From Hellea sp. (GTDB taxonomy: Bacteria > Pseudomonadota > Alphaproteobacteria > Caulobacterales > Maricaulaceae), in the NCBI GenBank assembly GCA_020629135.1, contig JAHDDX010000006.1:1-64000 (forward strand): DNA of 64,000 bases. The letters run 5' to 3'. The notes under the pieces were generated by a model. It was not told the DNA's origin, did not search any database, and saw nothing but the letters and a program-made list of their open reading frames with translations. Positions 9,535 through 24,635 of this stretch are shown one piece after another (position 1 is the stretch's first letter; each line of letters opens with the position of its first letter). A program made the position numbers and the translations under genes.

Positions 9535-9996
9535 TTAGCCGTTTAGATGGCCTTTAACGATGGCGCCCGCCTTGCCCATATCGACTTGACCGGCATAACT
9601 GGATTTAAGTTTTCCCATGATCTTGCCCATATCTTTGAGACAGGTTGCACCCAGATCATCAATGAAACCTGAAATCACCGTATTTAGCTCGTCATCTGTC
9701 AACGGCTTGGGCATAAATACCCGGATTACATCAATCTCAGTACGTTCGCGGTCCGCCAGCTCCGGGCGGCCATTATCTTCATAGGTTTGCGCGCTTTCTT
9801 CCCGCTGTTTCACCATTTTGGCTAAAAGCGCCAAGATTTCATCATCGCCAATCCCGTCGCAGCGGTCTTCGGCGCGCGCCGCGATGTCCCGGTCTTTGAT
9901 CGCCGCATTGATTAAGCGCAAAGTGGACAAGCGTATCGCGTCTTTGGATTTCATAGCGTCTTTGACACTGTCATTAATATCTGTGCGTAAAGCCAT
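9535..9996 (-). CDS. yqeY: GatB/YqeY domain protein
   Basis: MKSKDAIRLSTLRLINAAIKD, KQREESAQTYEDNGRPELADRE, MGKIMGKLKSSYAGQVDMGKA. Confidence 0.9.
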   Translation of the reverse strand: MALRTDINDSVKDAMKSKDAIRLSTLRLINAAIKDRDIAARAEDRCDGIGDDEILALLAKMVKQREESAQTYEDNGRPELADRERTEIDVIRVFMPKPLTDDELNTVISGFIDDLGATCLKDMGKIMGKLKSSYAGQVDMGKAGAIVKGHLNG

Positions 9997-10184
9997 ATTA
10001 TTTTTTACTCTGTCTCCCCTAAGACGCGGGATTAAAGCAGATGCTCGCCAAACCGAAAAGGGGATAATTGTTAAATTTGCATTTTCACATATAGGAACAA
10101 ATTTGCCCCTTGCATCCTTTCAAGAGCCCGATTAAACGGGCGCAACGCGTGAAAACGCGGGCCTTTAGAGGGATAAAGACCGAA

Positions 10185-11333
10185 ATGCAAGAGTTGAATG
10201 CCGAAGCAACAGCTGTTCTCGTCCTCGCCAGTGGGGACGTTTTTTTTGGCCAGGGATGCGGCCATATCGGACAAGCCGTCGGTGAAGTCTGCTTCAATAC
10301 CGCCATTACTGGATATCAGGAAATTTTAACCGACCCGTCTTATGCGGAACAGCTTATCTGTTTTACGTTCCCCCATATCGGCAATACGGGGACGACGCCC
10401 GAAGATGAAGAAGCCTCGTGTGAAAGATCAGAACAAGCGGCCCGCGGCGCTATTTTCAAAGCGCCGGTTACGGCGCCGTCAAATTGGCGGTCTCAATCAC
10501 ATCTGCATGACTGGCTGACAGATCGGCAGATTATAGGGCTTTCCGGAATAGACACACGGGCACTGACGGCTTTTATTCGCGAAAACGGTATGCCGAACGG
10601 TGTTATCGCCCATGACCCACAAGGCCATTTTGATATTGATGCATTGATAGAAACTGCCCGGGGCTGGAATGGATTAGTTGGGGCTGATCTCGCCGCAGAC
10701 GTCCATACGGAGACAGCGTTTAGTTGGCGCGAAGCCCGTTGGGTCTGGCCGGACGGGTTTTCAGATAAAGATGGTACCAAAAAAGTTGTCGTGATCGACT
10801 ATGGCGTCAAACGCAATATTCTGCGCAACCTCGTTTCTCAGGATTTGGCTGTGACTGTTGTTCCGGCCACAACTTCTGCAAAAGATATTCTGGCTATGCG
10901 TCCGGACGGCGTGGTTCTATCAAATGGCCCCGGTGACCCGGCCGCGACCGGATCCTATGCCATTCCCGTTATTCAGGAATTACTCACAGCCAATATGCCT
11001 ATGCTCGGAATTTGTTTGGGCCATCAGATGCTTGCCCTCGCTTTGGGGGCCAAGACCATTAAAATGGAGCAAGGCCATCACGGCGCCAACCATCCCGTCA
11101 TGGATCACACAACCAATAAAGTTGAGATCGTTTCCATGAATCACGGATTTGCGGTTGACCGAGACAGCCTGCCCGACAGCTGCGAAGAAACACATGTGTC
11201 ATTATTTGATGGTACAAATTGCGGCATTCAGGTGAAAGGCAAGCCGGTCTTTTCCGTTCAGCATCACCCGGAAGCCAGCCCTGGCCCTCAAGACAGTCTT
11301 TATCTGTTTGAGCGCTTTGCAGCGGCACTTTAA
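10185..11333 (+). CDS. carA: Carbamoyl-phosphate synthase small subunit
   Basis: GATase class I triad region ([32 protein letters not shown]); likely start at internal Met 10185 of ORF 10110..11333. Confidence 0.95.
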   Translation: MQELNAEATAVLVLASGDVFFGQGCGHIGQAVGEVCFNTAITGYQEILTDPSYAEQLICFTFPHIGNTGTTPEDEEASCERSEQAARGAIFKAPVTAPSNWRSQSHLHDWLTDRQIIGLSGIDTRALTAFIRENGMPNGVIAHDPQGHFDIDALIETARGWNGLVGADLAADVHTETAFSWREARWVWPDGFSDKDGTKKVVVIDYGVKRNILRNLVSQDLAVTVVPATTSAKDILAMRPDGVVLSNGPGDPAATGSYAIPVIQELLTANMPMLGICLGHQMLALALGAKTIKMEQGHHGANHPVMDHTTNKVEIVSMNHGFAVDRDSLPDSCEETHVSLFDGTNCGIQVKGKPVFSVQHHPEASPGPQDSLYLFERFAAAL

Positions 11334-12364
11334 TCGTCCAAATTTACCACGCCATTTGCGATCAGGCTTTCCGCCGCCGCCAGAACGGCCTCTTTGGCCG
11401 GGCGCGGGACGACCTGGGTTAAATTGGTGACATAGGCGGCGTCGGCTTCGTGCCGAATGCCAAGATCTGACAATATTGTTTTAACCCGTTCATCAAAATT
11501 TGACAGGATCTTCAAAATGAAGTTCGGCAGCTCACCTTTTGGCAGCTTTTTAGCCGCCGGATAAGCCGCCCTTAATATATCTGCAATTTCAACAAAGCTC
11601 AGCGTGTTCGACGCGGCTATCAATCTGCGACCACCTGCGTCCTTAGAGGTCATAGCGCCCACATGGATCGCGGCCACGTCTCGAACATCGACGATTGGAA
11701 AGGCCACTTTCGGGGCTCGCGGGAAATCGCCCCGCAATAATGAACTGATCACCGCCAAAGACGCACTGGCATTTTCATAAGGATCAGGTCCAAATACCAT
11801 GCCGGGATTAATCACTGTCAATTTTTCTTTGAGCCCTTGAGCCTCCACATAGGCCCAGGCAGACAACTCCGCCCTTGTTTTGGAAACGGGATAAGCCGGG
11901 AGCGGCTTCCAATCCGGGTCGGACCAATCATTCTCTCCAAAATGAAATGTCTTTTTGCGATCGGGTTGACCGATCATTGACGCAATGGATGACGTCATGA
12001 CAATACGCTCAACTCCAGCGGAAAAGCCGTTTTCCAAAACCCGCTGTGCTCCGGCTCTAGCTTCAGGCACTAAAGCTTCCCGGTCGCTCGGCGGATCGAT
12101 TGGTAAGGGCGACGCAATATGCTGGATGTAACGGCAATCTTTGACTGCGTCTTCCCACCCCGCATCAGAGGCGAGGTTGGCTTCAACCAATTCGAGCTGT
12201 CCTTCATCCGAGCCGGTTTTATCCAGCAAAGCCCGCCGAATGGTTTCGCCCTTGGATTTATCGCGAACCGTGCCGCGCAGCTGATAGCCCTGGCCAAGCA
12301 GTTTTTCTGCCGTATGGGCGGCAATAAATCCGGAAATACCGGTAACAAGAACGCGGTCAGACAT
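11330..12364 (-). CDS. NAD(P)-dependent epimerase/dehydratase (dihydroflavonol reductase-like)
   Basis: [19 protein letters not shown] Rossmann, YPVSKTRAE YxxxK. Confidence 0.85.
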   Translation of the reverse strand: MSDRVLVTGISGFIAAHTAEKLLGQGYQLRGTVRDKSKGETIRRALLDKTGSDEGQLELVEANLASDAGWEDAVKDCRYIQHIASPLPIDPPSDREALVPEARAGAQRVLENGFSAGVERIVMTSSIASMIGQPDRKKTFHFGENDWSDPDWKPLPAYPVSKTRAELSAWAYVEAQGLKEKLTVINPGMVFGPDPYENASASLAVISSLLRGDFPRAPKVAFPIVDVRDVAAIHVGAMTSKDAGGRRLIAASNTLSFVEIADILRAAYPAAKKLPKGELPNFILKILSNFDERVKTILSDLGIRHEADAAYVTNLTQVVPRPAKEAVLAAAESLIANGVVNLDD

Positions 12365-12366
12365 GG

Positions 12367-13212
12367 CTAGATTTTACGGGAGCAATTCTGATTATAAATC
12401 TCGATCGCTTCGGGCATCCATTCTTTGAAATTTTGAACCCGCGTTGACGGCGATGGGTGCGTGCTTTGGAATTCTGGCGGTGTAGCCCCGGCCTGAGCGC
12501 CCATGCGTTCCCATAGTTTCGGGGCTTCGCGTGGATCATAGCAGGCGCGCGCCACTAAAATTAAACCAATCCGATCGGCTTCGCTTTCGTGAGAACGTGA
12601 AAAGGGTAAAGCATATCCATATTGAGAAATACCGCCAAACACGCCCATAATAGCGCGCTGAGACCCCATATCCATGCCCCCTGCCCCAAGCGATACGCCG
12701 GCGCCGACAATGCGTTGCATATTTTGTTGCGCCATGCGTTCAGCCCCGTGATGGGCCAAGGCGTGGGCAATTTCGTGACCCATGACCACGGCCAGGCCGT
12801 CCACATTTTCCGCGATAGGCAAGAGGCCCGTATAAACGGCCGTATATCCCCCCGGCAGCGCAAATGCATTGGCTTGCTCTGAGCGGATCACATTAAACGT
12901 CCAATTAAAACCCGGGTCCCACGGTTCAGCCGCACGCGCAATATTGTCACCGATTTGTTGAACGGTGTCATAGGCTTCACCGGAGCGGACCAGATTGTTT
13001 CGGTTATCGTTGAGAATTTGCTGATAGGATTGCAGACCCAGCTGCATTTCCTGGGCTGGCTTCATGGTCCGAAGCTGTTTGCGTCCGGTGATCGGAACGG
13101 TTTCCTGATTAGCAAAATAATAAATGCCGGCGCCGATCGCGAATAATAGCATAATCTGCCAGCGAAAACCTCCGCGACGGCGTCTACCGCCCATGGAATT
13201 CCGAAATACCAT
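12367..13212 (-). CDS. M48-family metalloprotease
   Basis: [17 protein letters not shown] (HExxH), [11 protein letters not shown]. Confidence 0.92.
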   Translation of the reverse strand: MVFRNSMGGRRRRGGFRWQIMLLFAIGAGIYYFANQETVPITGRKQLRTMKPAQEMQLGLQSYQQILNDNRNNLVRSGEAYDTVQQIGDNIARAAEPWDPGFNWTFNVIRSEQANAFALPGGYTAVYTGLLPIAENVDGLAVVMGHEIAHALAHHGAERMAQQNMQRIVGAGVSLGAGGMDMGSQRAIMGVFGGISQYGYALPFSRSHESEADRIGLILVARACYDPREAPKLWERMGAQAGATPPEFQSTHPSPSTRVQNFKEWMPEAIEIYNQNCSRKI

Positions 13213-13419
13213 TCTGACCTCTTAAAACCCAATTTCCAAAAACATTACTCGAAAATGCCCGAATTTGTCCATGGTCTATGCCTGTTCAATATATCCTCGG
13301 CAAACCGGCCACAATTTCGGACTAAAACGCACATTTATCTTGTCACGAAGCGCGGTCCTCATTACAGGGAGACAATTTGGCTTTTTGACCGGGATTCGGT
13401 CCGATTTTGTGAGGCAGAA

Positions 13420-16686
<3,267 letters not shown>

Positions 16687-16702
16687 CGGGAGAGACCCGT
16701 AA

Positions 16703-17026
16703 TTATCCCGTATTTTTTTCCTGATGCATACGGGTGAGTTTGTCATTACCAACGCTGGAAATGAAATCGTTTAGCAGGTCCTCGGCGCAGGCCTTTGCCA
16801 TGCGCTGTTCTGCTAACCTTGGAGCCCGAACAGAGGCGCATTCGCGCTCGGCCTGTTCAAGCAATTGATTATAAACCTTGATAAGGCCAGCTTCGGTTTG
16901 AAGGTCGGCTACTTTAATACGGGTTTCTACCTTGTAGCTTGACGTTATAGCCGCTTGAGCCGGAATAGTCACGGCAACAGCGCCGAGGGCTAGCGTTGAA
17001 ACAGCCAGGGTTTTAAAATTTAACAT
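16703..17026 (-). CDS. UrcA-family protein
   Basis: Signal peptide, short alphaproteobacterial UrcA-type sequence (KVADLQTEAGLIKVYNQLLEQAERECAS). Confidence 0.7.
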   Translation of the reverse strand: MLNFKTLAVSTLALGAVAVTIPAQAAITSSYKVETRIKVADLQTEAGLIKVYNQLLEQAERECASVRAPRLAEQRMAKACAEDLLNDFISSVGNDKLTRMHQEKNTG

Positions 17027-17240
17027 GAGTCGTCTCCTTTCTAATCTCTCTCATGAAGGAGCGTGGCACCGCTCCAATTTATAAAAGGAAAGCAAAGGTC
17101 CTGAGGGGTTTCGGAATAGTCGCTCTCGTCTTATTGTTTTTCAATAAAACAAAACGACACATGTCTCAAATTAATTTTTGTTGATAATCGATAATAAAGT
17201 TTAATGTTACCGAATCTATTCGGTAATGAATTGGTTAAGA

Positions 17241-18212
17241 TTATGGGCGCAACAATACTTTTAATAGCTCATCAAGCTCATCAGAATTTTTATATTTGAT
17301 CCGCACTTCGCCGTTTGGCCCTTTGTGCCGAATATCTACAGACAGTCCGGTGGCGTCCATAATTCGAGCCTCGAGACGCCGTTCATCAGCCGATTTAGAT
17401 GATTTGGTTCTAGGGTTTTCGGGGCTGGCCTCTGTTTTTAAACGGCGAACCCAATCTTCAGCTGCCCGAACCGAGAGGTCATTTTTGACAATTTCTTCAG
17501 CGAGCATTGTGGGGTCGGGCGCTGCAATAATGGCGCGAGCATGGCCGGTCGAGATTTTGCCTGTTGCGAGATATTCCTGAACCCCGTCGGGCAAATTCAG
17601 CAATCGCAACATATTGGTGATGTAAGACCGCGATTTCCCAACGGCCTGAGCCACGTCTTCCTGAGTGCGCTTAAACTGGGTTAATAGTGATTTATAAGCC
17701 AGCGCCTCTTCCATTGGGTTTAGGTCTGCCCGATGAACGTTTTCAACGATGCCGATTTCCAAGGCTTCCTGGTCTGTAATCGCCCGGATAAAGACCGGCA
17801 TTGCGGACAGGCCTGCATTAAGCGCGGCCTGATATCGTCTTTCACCCGCAATGATTTGATAAACTGGTTTGTTGTGAGAAATATCAATTGGGGTTTTTGC
17901 CCCCTTAGGCAAAGGACGAACGAGGATGGGTTGTAAGACCCCTTTGTCTTTTATCGAATCTGAAAGTTCTTGAAGCTGGGCTTTATCAAAATGACGCCGG
18001 GGCTGATCAGGGTTTCGAACAAGCTGATCCATAGCCAGGGTTGAAATCCCTGGTTTTTTGGTCGCCTCGAGCTTTGAGGGTTCGGCGTCTTTGGCCTGTG
18101 GCTTGGAGTCTTCAAAGCCTGGAACCGCAACATCAGACATAAGCGCAGAAAGCCCGCGGCCTAATCCGCGCGTCTGGGCTTTGCTTTCTTTATGTTTTTT
18201 GTCTTCACTCAT
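17241..18212 (-). CDS. parB: Chromosome partitioning protein ParB
   Basis: LGRGLSALM N-terminus, NPDQPRRHF, AGERRYQAA, ENVHRADLNPMEEA. Confidence 0.96.
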   Translation of the reverse strand: MSEDKKHKESKAQTRGLGRGLSALMSDVAVPGFEDSKPQAKDAEPSKLEATKKPGISTLAMDQLVRNPDQPRRHFDKAQLQELSDSIKDKGVLQPILVRPLPKGAKTPIDISHNKPVYQIIAGERRYQAALNAGLSAMPVFIRAITDQEALEIGIVENVHRADLNPMEEALAYKSLLTQFKRTQEDVAQAVGKSRSYITNMLRLLNLPDGVQEYLATGKISTGHARAIIAAPDPTMLAEEIVKNDLSVRAAEDWVRRLKTEASPENPRTKSSKSADERRLEARIMDATGLSVDIRHKGPNGEVRIKYKNSDELDELLKVLLRP

Positions 18213-18228
18213 AATCTACCCCGTTCAT

Positions 18229-19014
18229 TTATTTATTTTTTAGCCGACCGTGGCGCTTTAATAGTTCGTCGCCCAAGGCCATATAGGCTCGGGCCCCAGC
18301 GCAGTCTGGGTCATACATCATAACTGGTTTGGCAAATGATGGGGCCTCAGCAACGCGAACATTGCGCGGAATAACAGATTGAAAAACGGCTCGCCCCAAA
18401 TGTTTGCGCACGTCTTGTGCGACCTGCGCCGATAGGCGGTTGCGTTTGTCATACATGGTCAACATCACGCCTTCGATGATCAAATCCGGATTAATACTGC
18501 CTTTGGCCATCTCTACCGTTTTTAAAAGCTGAGATAATCCCTCCAGCGCATAAAACTCACATTGCAATGGCACGAGGGCGGACCGGGAAGCCGCCAACGC
18601 ATTTACGGTCAAAAGCCCTAGAGCCGGGGGACAGTCTATTAGAATATAGTCGTAATCGCTTTTAACAGCTTCTATGGCGTCTCTGAGCCGGGTCGTGCGT
18701 CCGGCTTGTGCGCCAATTTCAAGCTCGGCAGATGAGAGATCAATATGCGACGGCACAATTGATAATCCAGGTACAGAGGTCGACTGAATGGCCTGCGATA
18801 TTTCTGCGCCATCAACCAGTACATTATAAATAGACATGCCTCGTGCGCGTCGATCAATTCCGAGACCCGTTGATGCATTGCCTTGCGGATCAATGTCCAC
18901 CAAAAGAACTGACTGTCCGCGCAGGGATAATGCGGCAGCGAGATTTATAGTTGTTGTGGTTTTTCCAACGCCGCCCTTTTGGTTTACAATTGAAATTACG
19001 CGGCACTCGGTCAT
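18229..19014 (-). CDS. parA: Chromosome partitioning ATPase ParA
   Basis: Deviant Walker A NQKGGVGKTTTTINLA; next to parB. Confidence 0.97.
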   Translation of the reverse strand: MTECRVISIVNQKGGVGKTTTTINLAAALSLRGQSVLLVDIDPQGNASTGLGIDRRARGMSIYNVLVDGAEISQAIQSTSVPGLSIVPSHIDLSSAELEIGAQAGRTTRLRDAIEAVKSDYDYILIDCPPALGLLTVNALAASRSALVPLQCEFYALEGLSQLLKTVEMAKGSINPDLIIEGVMLTMYDKRNRLSAQVAQDVRKHLGRAVFQSVIPRNVRVAEAPSFAKPVMMYDPDCAGARAYMALGDELLKRHGRLKNK

Positions 19015-19017
19015 AGA

Positions 19018-19653
19018 TTATCCATCACGTGGTTTTGTGCGAAGCCCCCTCACCTTCAAAACGGCGCTATTCGGGTCCGTTTGGCTCGGAATTACTTCCA
19101 CGTCGGATATCCATGTTTTTTCGGCCTGGGTCAATTCCTCTGACACGTTTTCCCCTTTAAGCAGCAAGCCCGTTGTGGATTGACCCCAAAAAGGCTGTGC
19201 ATAACCATAAAGGCGGTCTAGAGGAGCAAAAGCCCGCGCTGTGATAACATCATAAGGCTGTGCAATGAGTTTTTCAGCTCGGTCGGCCCAGACTTCAGCG
19301 GGCAGGTTTAAGCGTCGAATAACCGTTCTTAGGAAATTGGCCTTTTTTCCGGCAGATTCAACCAGGGTAACGCGCCCCCTGCCCTGAGCCTTACATCCAA
19401 TGGCCATAGCTATTCCTGGAAAACCAGCGCCAGATCCAAGATCTAAAACGGTTTCGGCCTCAGCGGGTATATGCGCCCAGAGCTGCCAGCTATCCAAGGC
19501 ATGGCGCGCCCAAAAGTCGTCCATTGCCCGCGGCGAAACAAGATTAATGCGGGCGTTCCAGCTTTCTAAAAGCTCTTTCCAGGATTGGAAATCATTAAAT
19601 GTTTCACGTGAAACATTGGGTAGACCGGCAAAATCTTGAGCTGAAAACATCAA
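19018..19653 (-). CDS. rsmG: 16S rRNA (guanine-527-N7)-methyltransferase RsmG (GidB)
   Basis: [17 protein letters not shown]; conserved mnmG-rsmG-parA-parB order. Confidence 0.95.
   Translation of the reverse strand: MMFSAQDFAGLPNVSRETFNDFQSWKELLESWNARINLVSPRAMDDFWARHALDSWQLWAHIPAEAETVLDLGSGAGFPGIAMAIGCKAQGRGRVTLVESAGKKANFLRTVIRRLNLPAEVWADRAEKLIAQPYDVITARAFAPLDRLYGYAQPFWGQSTTGLLLKGENVSEELTQAEKTWISDVEVIPSQTDPNSAVLKVRGLRTKPRDG
19600..19615. promoter_or_regulatory. parS centromere site
   Basis: Exact TGTTTCACGTGAAACA palindrome, inside the 5' end of rsmG. Confidence 0.95.
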
Positions 19654-21524
19654 CCCGCCTTTTTGATATAAGCCAGCAAAGCGGTCAAAGCCCCTGGGGT
19701 TACACCCTCAATCCGAGCGGCCTGCCCCAATGTTGCCGGACGCACGGCCTTAAGTTTTTCCTTTACCTCATTGGAAATACCGCCAATCAGGTCATAATCC
19801 AGGGTTTCAGAAAGTCGGAGCCCCTCATCTCGCCGAAAAGCGGCGATGTCGCGCGCCTGGCGTTCAATATAACCACTATACAAGGCTTCGGTTTCCAAAT
19901 GCTCATGCGCAAATGCCGGAAAGGAGCCAAGTTCCGGCCAAACCGGCATTAGGTCCTGCATCGAAATGTCTGGATAAGCTAATAAATCAAGCACGGAACG
20001 GCGAACGCCGTCAGCATTGACCTTTATGCCATGCTTCGCGAGCGCGTTTGGTGTGTGTTCAAGACGTTTGGCCAAAGCCATAGCCTGATCCAGAACTTCA
20101 AGTTTCTCACTGAACTTTTTGGACCGTTCTGGTGAAATAGCGCCAAGTTTTTCTCCCAAAGGCGTTAAGCGTTGATCTGCATTATCTGAGCGTAGCACAA
20201 GCCGGTATTCTGCGCGTGACGTAAACATGCGGTAAGGTTCTGTAACACCTTTGGTTATGAGGTCATCGATCATAACGCCAATATAGGCCTGTGATCGATC
20301 CAGTATAAACGGTTCAGATCCTGAGGCTGCCAAGGCAGCGTTAAAACCCGCGATCAATCCCTGCGCCGCGGCTTCTTCATAGCCCGTCGTTCCATTGATC
20401 TGGCCCGCTAAATATAACCCCATTAGCTTCCGCGTTTCGAGCGTCGCCCTCAGCTCACGCGGGTCTACATAATCATATTCAATCGCATAGCCATGTCTTT
20501 GCACGACGCAATTTTCCAGGCCTCGAATAGTACGTAAAAACGCATCTTGAACATCGACGGGCAGGGAGGTTGAAATCCCATTTGGATAAACCGTATTCCC
20601 GTCCGGGTTTCCCGGAAGGCCTTCGGGCTCCAGAAAAACCTGATGTTTATTCCGGTCCGCAAACCGAACCACTTTATCTTCGATTGATGGACAATAACGC
20701 GGACCGCGACCAGATATTCCACCCCCATAAACCGCTGATTTATCGATGTTTTTCGCAATAACATCATGCGTCGTTTCATTTGTATGCGTAATCGCACAAG
20801 TGACTTGCGGCACCGTAATTTTGTCAGTCAAAAAAGAAAAGGGCAGGGGAGTGTCATCCGCCGGCTGCTGTTCAAGCGCCTCCCAGTCAATTGACGATTT
20901 ATCAATACGGGCCGGTGTTCCGGTCTTAAGTCGACCCATATCAAGGCCCAGACCATATAGTCGGTCTGACAGGCCGATCGCCGGCTTTTCACCAAATCTC
21001 CCTGCCGGCGTGCGTTCATGACCTAAGTGAATAACACCCTTCAAAAAAGTACCTGTTGTTAAAACGACTTTCCCACACCGGAACTCAGTACCATCTTCAG
21101 TACAAACGCCTACGACTTGGTTGTTTTGAACCACCAGGTCTTCGACCGCATGCGCCATGATTGACAAATTATCATAGAAAAAAAGGGTGTCCTGCATGGC
21201 TTTTTTATATAGCCAGCGATCGCTTTGCGTTCTTGGCCCCCGGACGGCCGGACCTTTTGATCGATTTAACAATCGAAACTGAATACCAGACGCATCAGCA
21301 ACCTGACCCATAACGCCGCCCAAAGCATCTATCTCGCGAACTAAATGACCTTTGCCCAATCCACCAATCGCCGGATTACAGGACATTTCGCCAATCGTTT
21401 GCTTTTTATGGGTCAACAATAAGGTCTTTGCGCCCAGGCGCGCGGACGCCGCGGCGGCCTCACATCCCGCATGCCCGCCCCCGATGACAATAACGTCCCA
21501 AACTTGTTTTGAACTATCGCTCAT
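19650..21524 (-). CDS. mnmG: tRNA uridine-5-carboxymethylaminomethyl modification enzyme MnmG (GidA)
   Basis: [51 protein letters not shown]. Confidence 0.97.
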   Translation of the reverse strand: MSDSSKQVWDVIVIGGGHAGCEAAAASARLGAKTLLLTHKKQTIGEMSCNPAIGGLGKGHLVREIDALGGVMGQVADASGIQFRLLNRSKGPAVRGPRTQSDRWLYKKAMQDTLFFYDNLSIMAHAVEDLVVQNNQVVGVCTEDGTEFRCGKVVLTTGTFLKGVIHLGHERTPAGRFGEKPAIGLSDRLYGLGLDMGRLKTGTPARIDKSSIDWEALEQQPADDTPLPFSFLTDKITVPQVTCAITHTNETTHDVIAKNIDKSAVYGGGISGRGPRYCPSIEDKVVRFADRNKHQVFLEPEGLPGNPDGNTVYPNGISTSLPVDVQDAFLRTIRGLENCVVQRHGYAIEYDYVDPRELRATLETRKLMGLYLAGQINGTTGYEEAAAQGLIAGFNAALAASGSEPFILDRSQAYIGVMIDDLITKGVTEPYRMFTSRAEYRLVLRSDNADQRLTPLGEKLGAISPERSKKFSEKLEVLDQAMALAKRLEHTPNALAKHGIKVNADGVRRSVLDLLAYPDISMQDLMPVWPELGSFPAFAHEHLETEALYSGYIERQARDIAAFRRDEGLRLSETLDYDLIGGISNEVKEKLKAVRPATLGQAARIEGVTPGALTALLAYIKKAG

Positions 21525-21606
21525 TTTCCTACCTTAATCGGCGGGTCTTTACGCCTTCATAAAAGCTTTGTCGATAAAAAGTGGCAATAAGGGGGTTTAG
21601 AGGGAA

Positions 21607-21622
21607 TGTTTCACGTGAAACA
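21607..21622. promoter_or_regulatory. parS centromere site (core of a 24-bp perfect palindrome 21603..21626)
   Basis: GGAATGTTTCACGTGAAACATTCC between mnmG and mnmE. Confidence 0.95.
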
Positions 21623-21645
21623 TTCCGGGCTCGCGGGTCTAGTTG

Positions 21646-22974
21646 TCATTTCCCAACACAAAACCGGGAAAAAATCGCATCCAGCACAGCTTCTATATCT
21701 GTTTCGCCCGCTAACTCCTTGATCGCGTGCAAAGCCACTCTTACATCATCTCCCGACAACTCTGGAGCCACTACAAGATTGTTTATCGCCCGTTCCAACG
21801 CCTCAACCGCTCGAGAAACGCAATCCCGATGACGCGCTCGCGTCAGCCCTGGGGAAGAGGACATCGAAAACTCAGACCGAACTTTATTTCTTAGCTCTTC
21901 TTGAAAAACATCAAGACCCTCTCGCGTTTTCAAGCTGACCTGAAAATGTTTTCTGTTGGCCAAATTGGCGTGTGTATTTTCTTCTATGTCAATTTTATTG
22001 ATCAGCAATATATCATTATTATTCAATAGGTTAAGTGTTTCTGTATCCACATCCTCAGGTGTAACCACCCCAATTCGTAATTCACAGTCTTCACTTCGTT
22101 TTATAGCGCGTCGCACACCTTCCGCTTCGATTTCATCTTGTGTTTCTCTAAGGCCCGCCGTGTCGGCTATTCTAACCGGCAGACCTGCCAATTCAAAATG
22201 AGCATCGACTATGTCTCGAGTTGTTCCAGCAGTATGAGATACAATCGCCGTGTCACGCCCGGTTAGAAAATTGATGAGACTGGACTTGCCCGCATTGGGC
22301 GGGCCAATAATGGCTATATCCAAGCCGTGCCGAATCTTCTCTCCCCGAAACCCGTCTTCCAAAAGAGATCTCATTTTGGAAACGGTTTCCGCTAAAGGTT
22401 TATATCCCACGTGGGCTAATTCATTGGGTACGTCCTGCTCATCCGGAAAATCGATCTCTCCCTCAATTGCCGCTAGCACGTCTATCAAATTATCTCTCCA
22501 AGAAAGATATTCGTCCCGTAAGCCGCCTTGCATTTGCCGTAAAGCCTGTGCACGTTGAACCTGACTGTCAGAATCAATCAAATCTGCCAGACCTTCCGCC
22601 TCAGTCAGGTCCATTTTCCCGTTTTCAAAAGCACGTCGTGTAAATTCGCCGGGCAGCGCTTCTCTCGCCCCTGCCTGAGTTAACGCGCTTGCCATCGCCT
22701 CTATTACCGCTGGACTCCCATGAGTTTGAAACTCAATCAGGTCTTCACCCGTAAAGCTTTTTGGCGATTTAAACCGAATTACCAAACCTTCATCCAAAGG
22801 CTCACCGTCCTTTGTTGCTAATTTTCGAAAAACGGCCTTACGCGGTTGGGGCAGGGGACCCGGCGCCAATTGCGCTACTATATGATCGGAATTTTCGCCG
22901 CTCACCCGAAACACCGCAACACCTGAACGGCCCGGTCCGCTCGAAAGCGCAAATATCGTATCCGAACTCGCCAT
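21646..22974 (-). CDS. mnmE: tRNA uridine-5-carboxymethylaminomethyl modification GTPase MnmE (TrmE)
   Basis: GPPNAGKSSLINFL, DTAGLRET, C-terminal FCVGK. Confidence 0.97.
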   Translation of the reverse strand: MASSDTIFALSSGPGRSGVAVFRVSGENSDHIVAQLAPGPLPQPRKAVFRKLATKDGEPLDEGLVIRFKSPKSFTGEDLIEFQTHGSPAVIEAMASALTQAGAREALPGEFTRRAFENGKMDLTEAEGLADLIDSDSQVQRAQALRQMQGGLRDEYLSWRDNLIDVLAAIEGEIDFPDEQDVPNELAHVGYKPLAETVSKMRSLLEDGFRGEKIRHGLDIAIIGPPNAGKSSLINFLTGRDTAIVSHTAGTTRDIVDAHFELAGLPVRIADTAGLRETQDEIEAEGVRRAIKRSEDCELRIGVVTPEDVDTETLNLLNNNDILLINKIDIEENTHANLANRKHFQVSLKTREGLDVFQEELRNKVRSEFSMSSSPGLTRARHRDCVSRAVEALERAINNLVVAPELSGDDVRVALHAIKELAGETDIEAVLDAIFSRFCVGK

Positions 22975-24096
22975 CTAGTTTTTAGGCGTAATACGAAGAA
23001 GTTCTCCGCCGTCTGCCGATTCTGTTAAAGCCAATACAGCCCCGTCGTAATCCTGTTTCACGTCTCGAACTCTCTGACCCCGATCCGCGAGCAATCGTTC
23101 TTCGCCGACCGCTTTATTGTTCGAAAGATCTACTCGCCAAATCGATTTTCCTGCCAAAGCGCCTATCAACGCATCCCCTTGCCAGTCTTCAAACAAATCA
23201 CCCCGATAAATAACTAAGCCGCTTGGGGCAATGGACGGCACCCAGTCCTTGACGAAGGGTTCCGTCCCCTCAAATTTATCATAAGGCGTAATTCTGGCCC
23301 CGTTATAATCCCGTCCTGTCGTTGCCAAAGGCCAACCATAATTAGCCCCCTGTTTAATCAGGTTCAACTCGTCTCCACCGCGTGGTCCATGTTCGTGTGA
23401 CCATAATGAGCCGGTCGCCAGATCATAAGCCAATCCCTGGACATTACGATGCCCATAGGAATAAATTTCCGGCCGAGCATTTTCATCTCTGATAAAAGGA
23501 TTGTTATTTGCTGGACTTCCATCGCGATTAATTCTGATGATCTTTCCTAAGTGAGTATCTAAAGTCTGCGCTTTTTCGCGAAACGCAAAACCATCGCCCA
23601 ACGTCAAAACCAGAGTATCGTCGGGCAAAAAAACCATTTTCCCGCCAAAATGAGATCCCGCCTGTTTAGGTGAAGCCTTAAAAATGACCTGACCGTCCCT
23701 GAGAGCAGCTCCATCAAAACGGCTTTTATAAATTGCCGTTCCGTTGTGATCTGCCGTTCCATAAACATAGGAAATGTAAACTTCGCGACTGGTCTCAAAA
23801 TCAGGCGCCAGCACCACGCCCAACAAACCTCCTTGTCCGTTAACAAAAATATCGTCGGGCAGACCCTCGAGATCGTTAGTTTTGTTTCCTGAAACAAGCT
23901 TTATTGTTCCGCCAATTTCTGTAACCAAATAACCCTCTCCGGGCAAAGGTGCGACACCCCAGGGTTTCACCAAATCATTTGAGAGGACTTCTATGGTAAA
24001 ATTATCTGAAGGCAAATCTGTTACGTCATGAGGAGGCTGAGCCTCCTGACAGGCTGAGAGTAGAATAGCCGCAGCAAAGACAAGTCCATATTTCAT
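22975..24096 (-). CDS. PQQ-dependent sugar dehydrogenase (aldose sugar dehydrogenase-like) lipoprotein
   Basis: Lipobox LLSAC; LGKIIRINRDGSPANNNPF, GHRNVQGLA, EHGPRGGDELN motifs. Confidence 0.88.
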   Translation of the reverse strand: MKYGLVFAAAILLSACQEAQPPHDVTDLPSDNFTIEVLSNDLVKPWGVAPLPGEGYLVTEIGGTIKLVSGNKTNDLEGLPDDIFVNGQGGLLGVVLAPDFETSREVYISYVYGTADHNGTAIYKSRFDGAALRDGQVIFKASPKQAGSHFGGKMVFLPDDTLVLTLGDGFAFREKAQTLDTHLGKIIRINRDGSPANNNPFIRDENARPEIYSYGHRNVQGLAYDLATGSLWSHEHGPRGGDELNLIKQGANYGWPLATTGRDYNGARITPYDKFEGTEPFVKDWVPSIAPSGLVIYRGDLFEDWQGDALIGALAGKSIWRVDLSNNKAVGEERLLADRGQRVRDVKQDYDGAVLALTESADGGELLRITPKN

Positions 24097-24161
24097 TTCA
24101 CTCTCCGATTGACCTATAACATTATTTTAGGCCATCTTACTCCAATCACAAGGATAGTCCC

Positions 24162-24635
24162 ATGGTAAAGAAAATAATCAGATTTCTAAGGTATTTTCTA
24201 TTTCCGTTATGTGTCGCCGTTTTAATTACAACCATGCTCGGCATGGTGTTTTCAACGCAAAAAGTTATCAGCGCCCTCAACGAACTTGGCGGAGAGATTG
24301 GTTTCTCTGATAGATTATCGATGACCGCTTATGATCTCAAATATTTTGGGTCTTTATATATAGTCTTCGTTTTTGTAGCCTTTCTTGTCGCAATGATCGT
24401 CGCGCTATTAATCGCCCGTAAATTGCCGCACCTAAAATTTCTGCTCGTTTTAGGCGCAGGGTTTGTCGCAATCATAATCTTGCTAAACGGAATGAAAATG
24501 GCGTTTTTTGATATCAACTTGGTCGCTGGCGCCCGAGATGGTTTTGGTTACTTCCTACAAGGCCTGGCCGGTTTAGCGGGCGGCTGGGTATTTTACCGGT
24601 TAAACCAAAAACCCTTAGCGCATGAAGAAGCCTAA
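24162..24635 (+). CDS. Hypothetical multi-pass membrane protein
   Basis: 157 aa, four hydrophobic segments; intergenic, not antisense to a known gene. Confidence 0.5.
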   Translation: MVKKIIRFLRYFLFPLCVAVLITTMLGMVFSTQKVISALNELGGEIGFSDRLSMTAYDLKYFGSLYIVFVFVAFLVAMIVALLIARKLPHLKFLLVLGAGFVAIIILLNGMKMAFFDINLVAGARDGFGYFLQGLAGLAGGWVFYRLNQKPLAHEEA

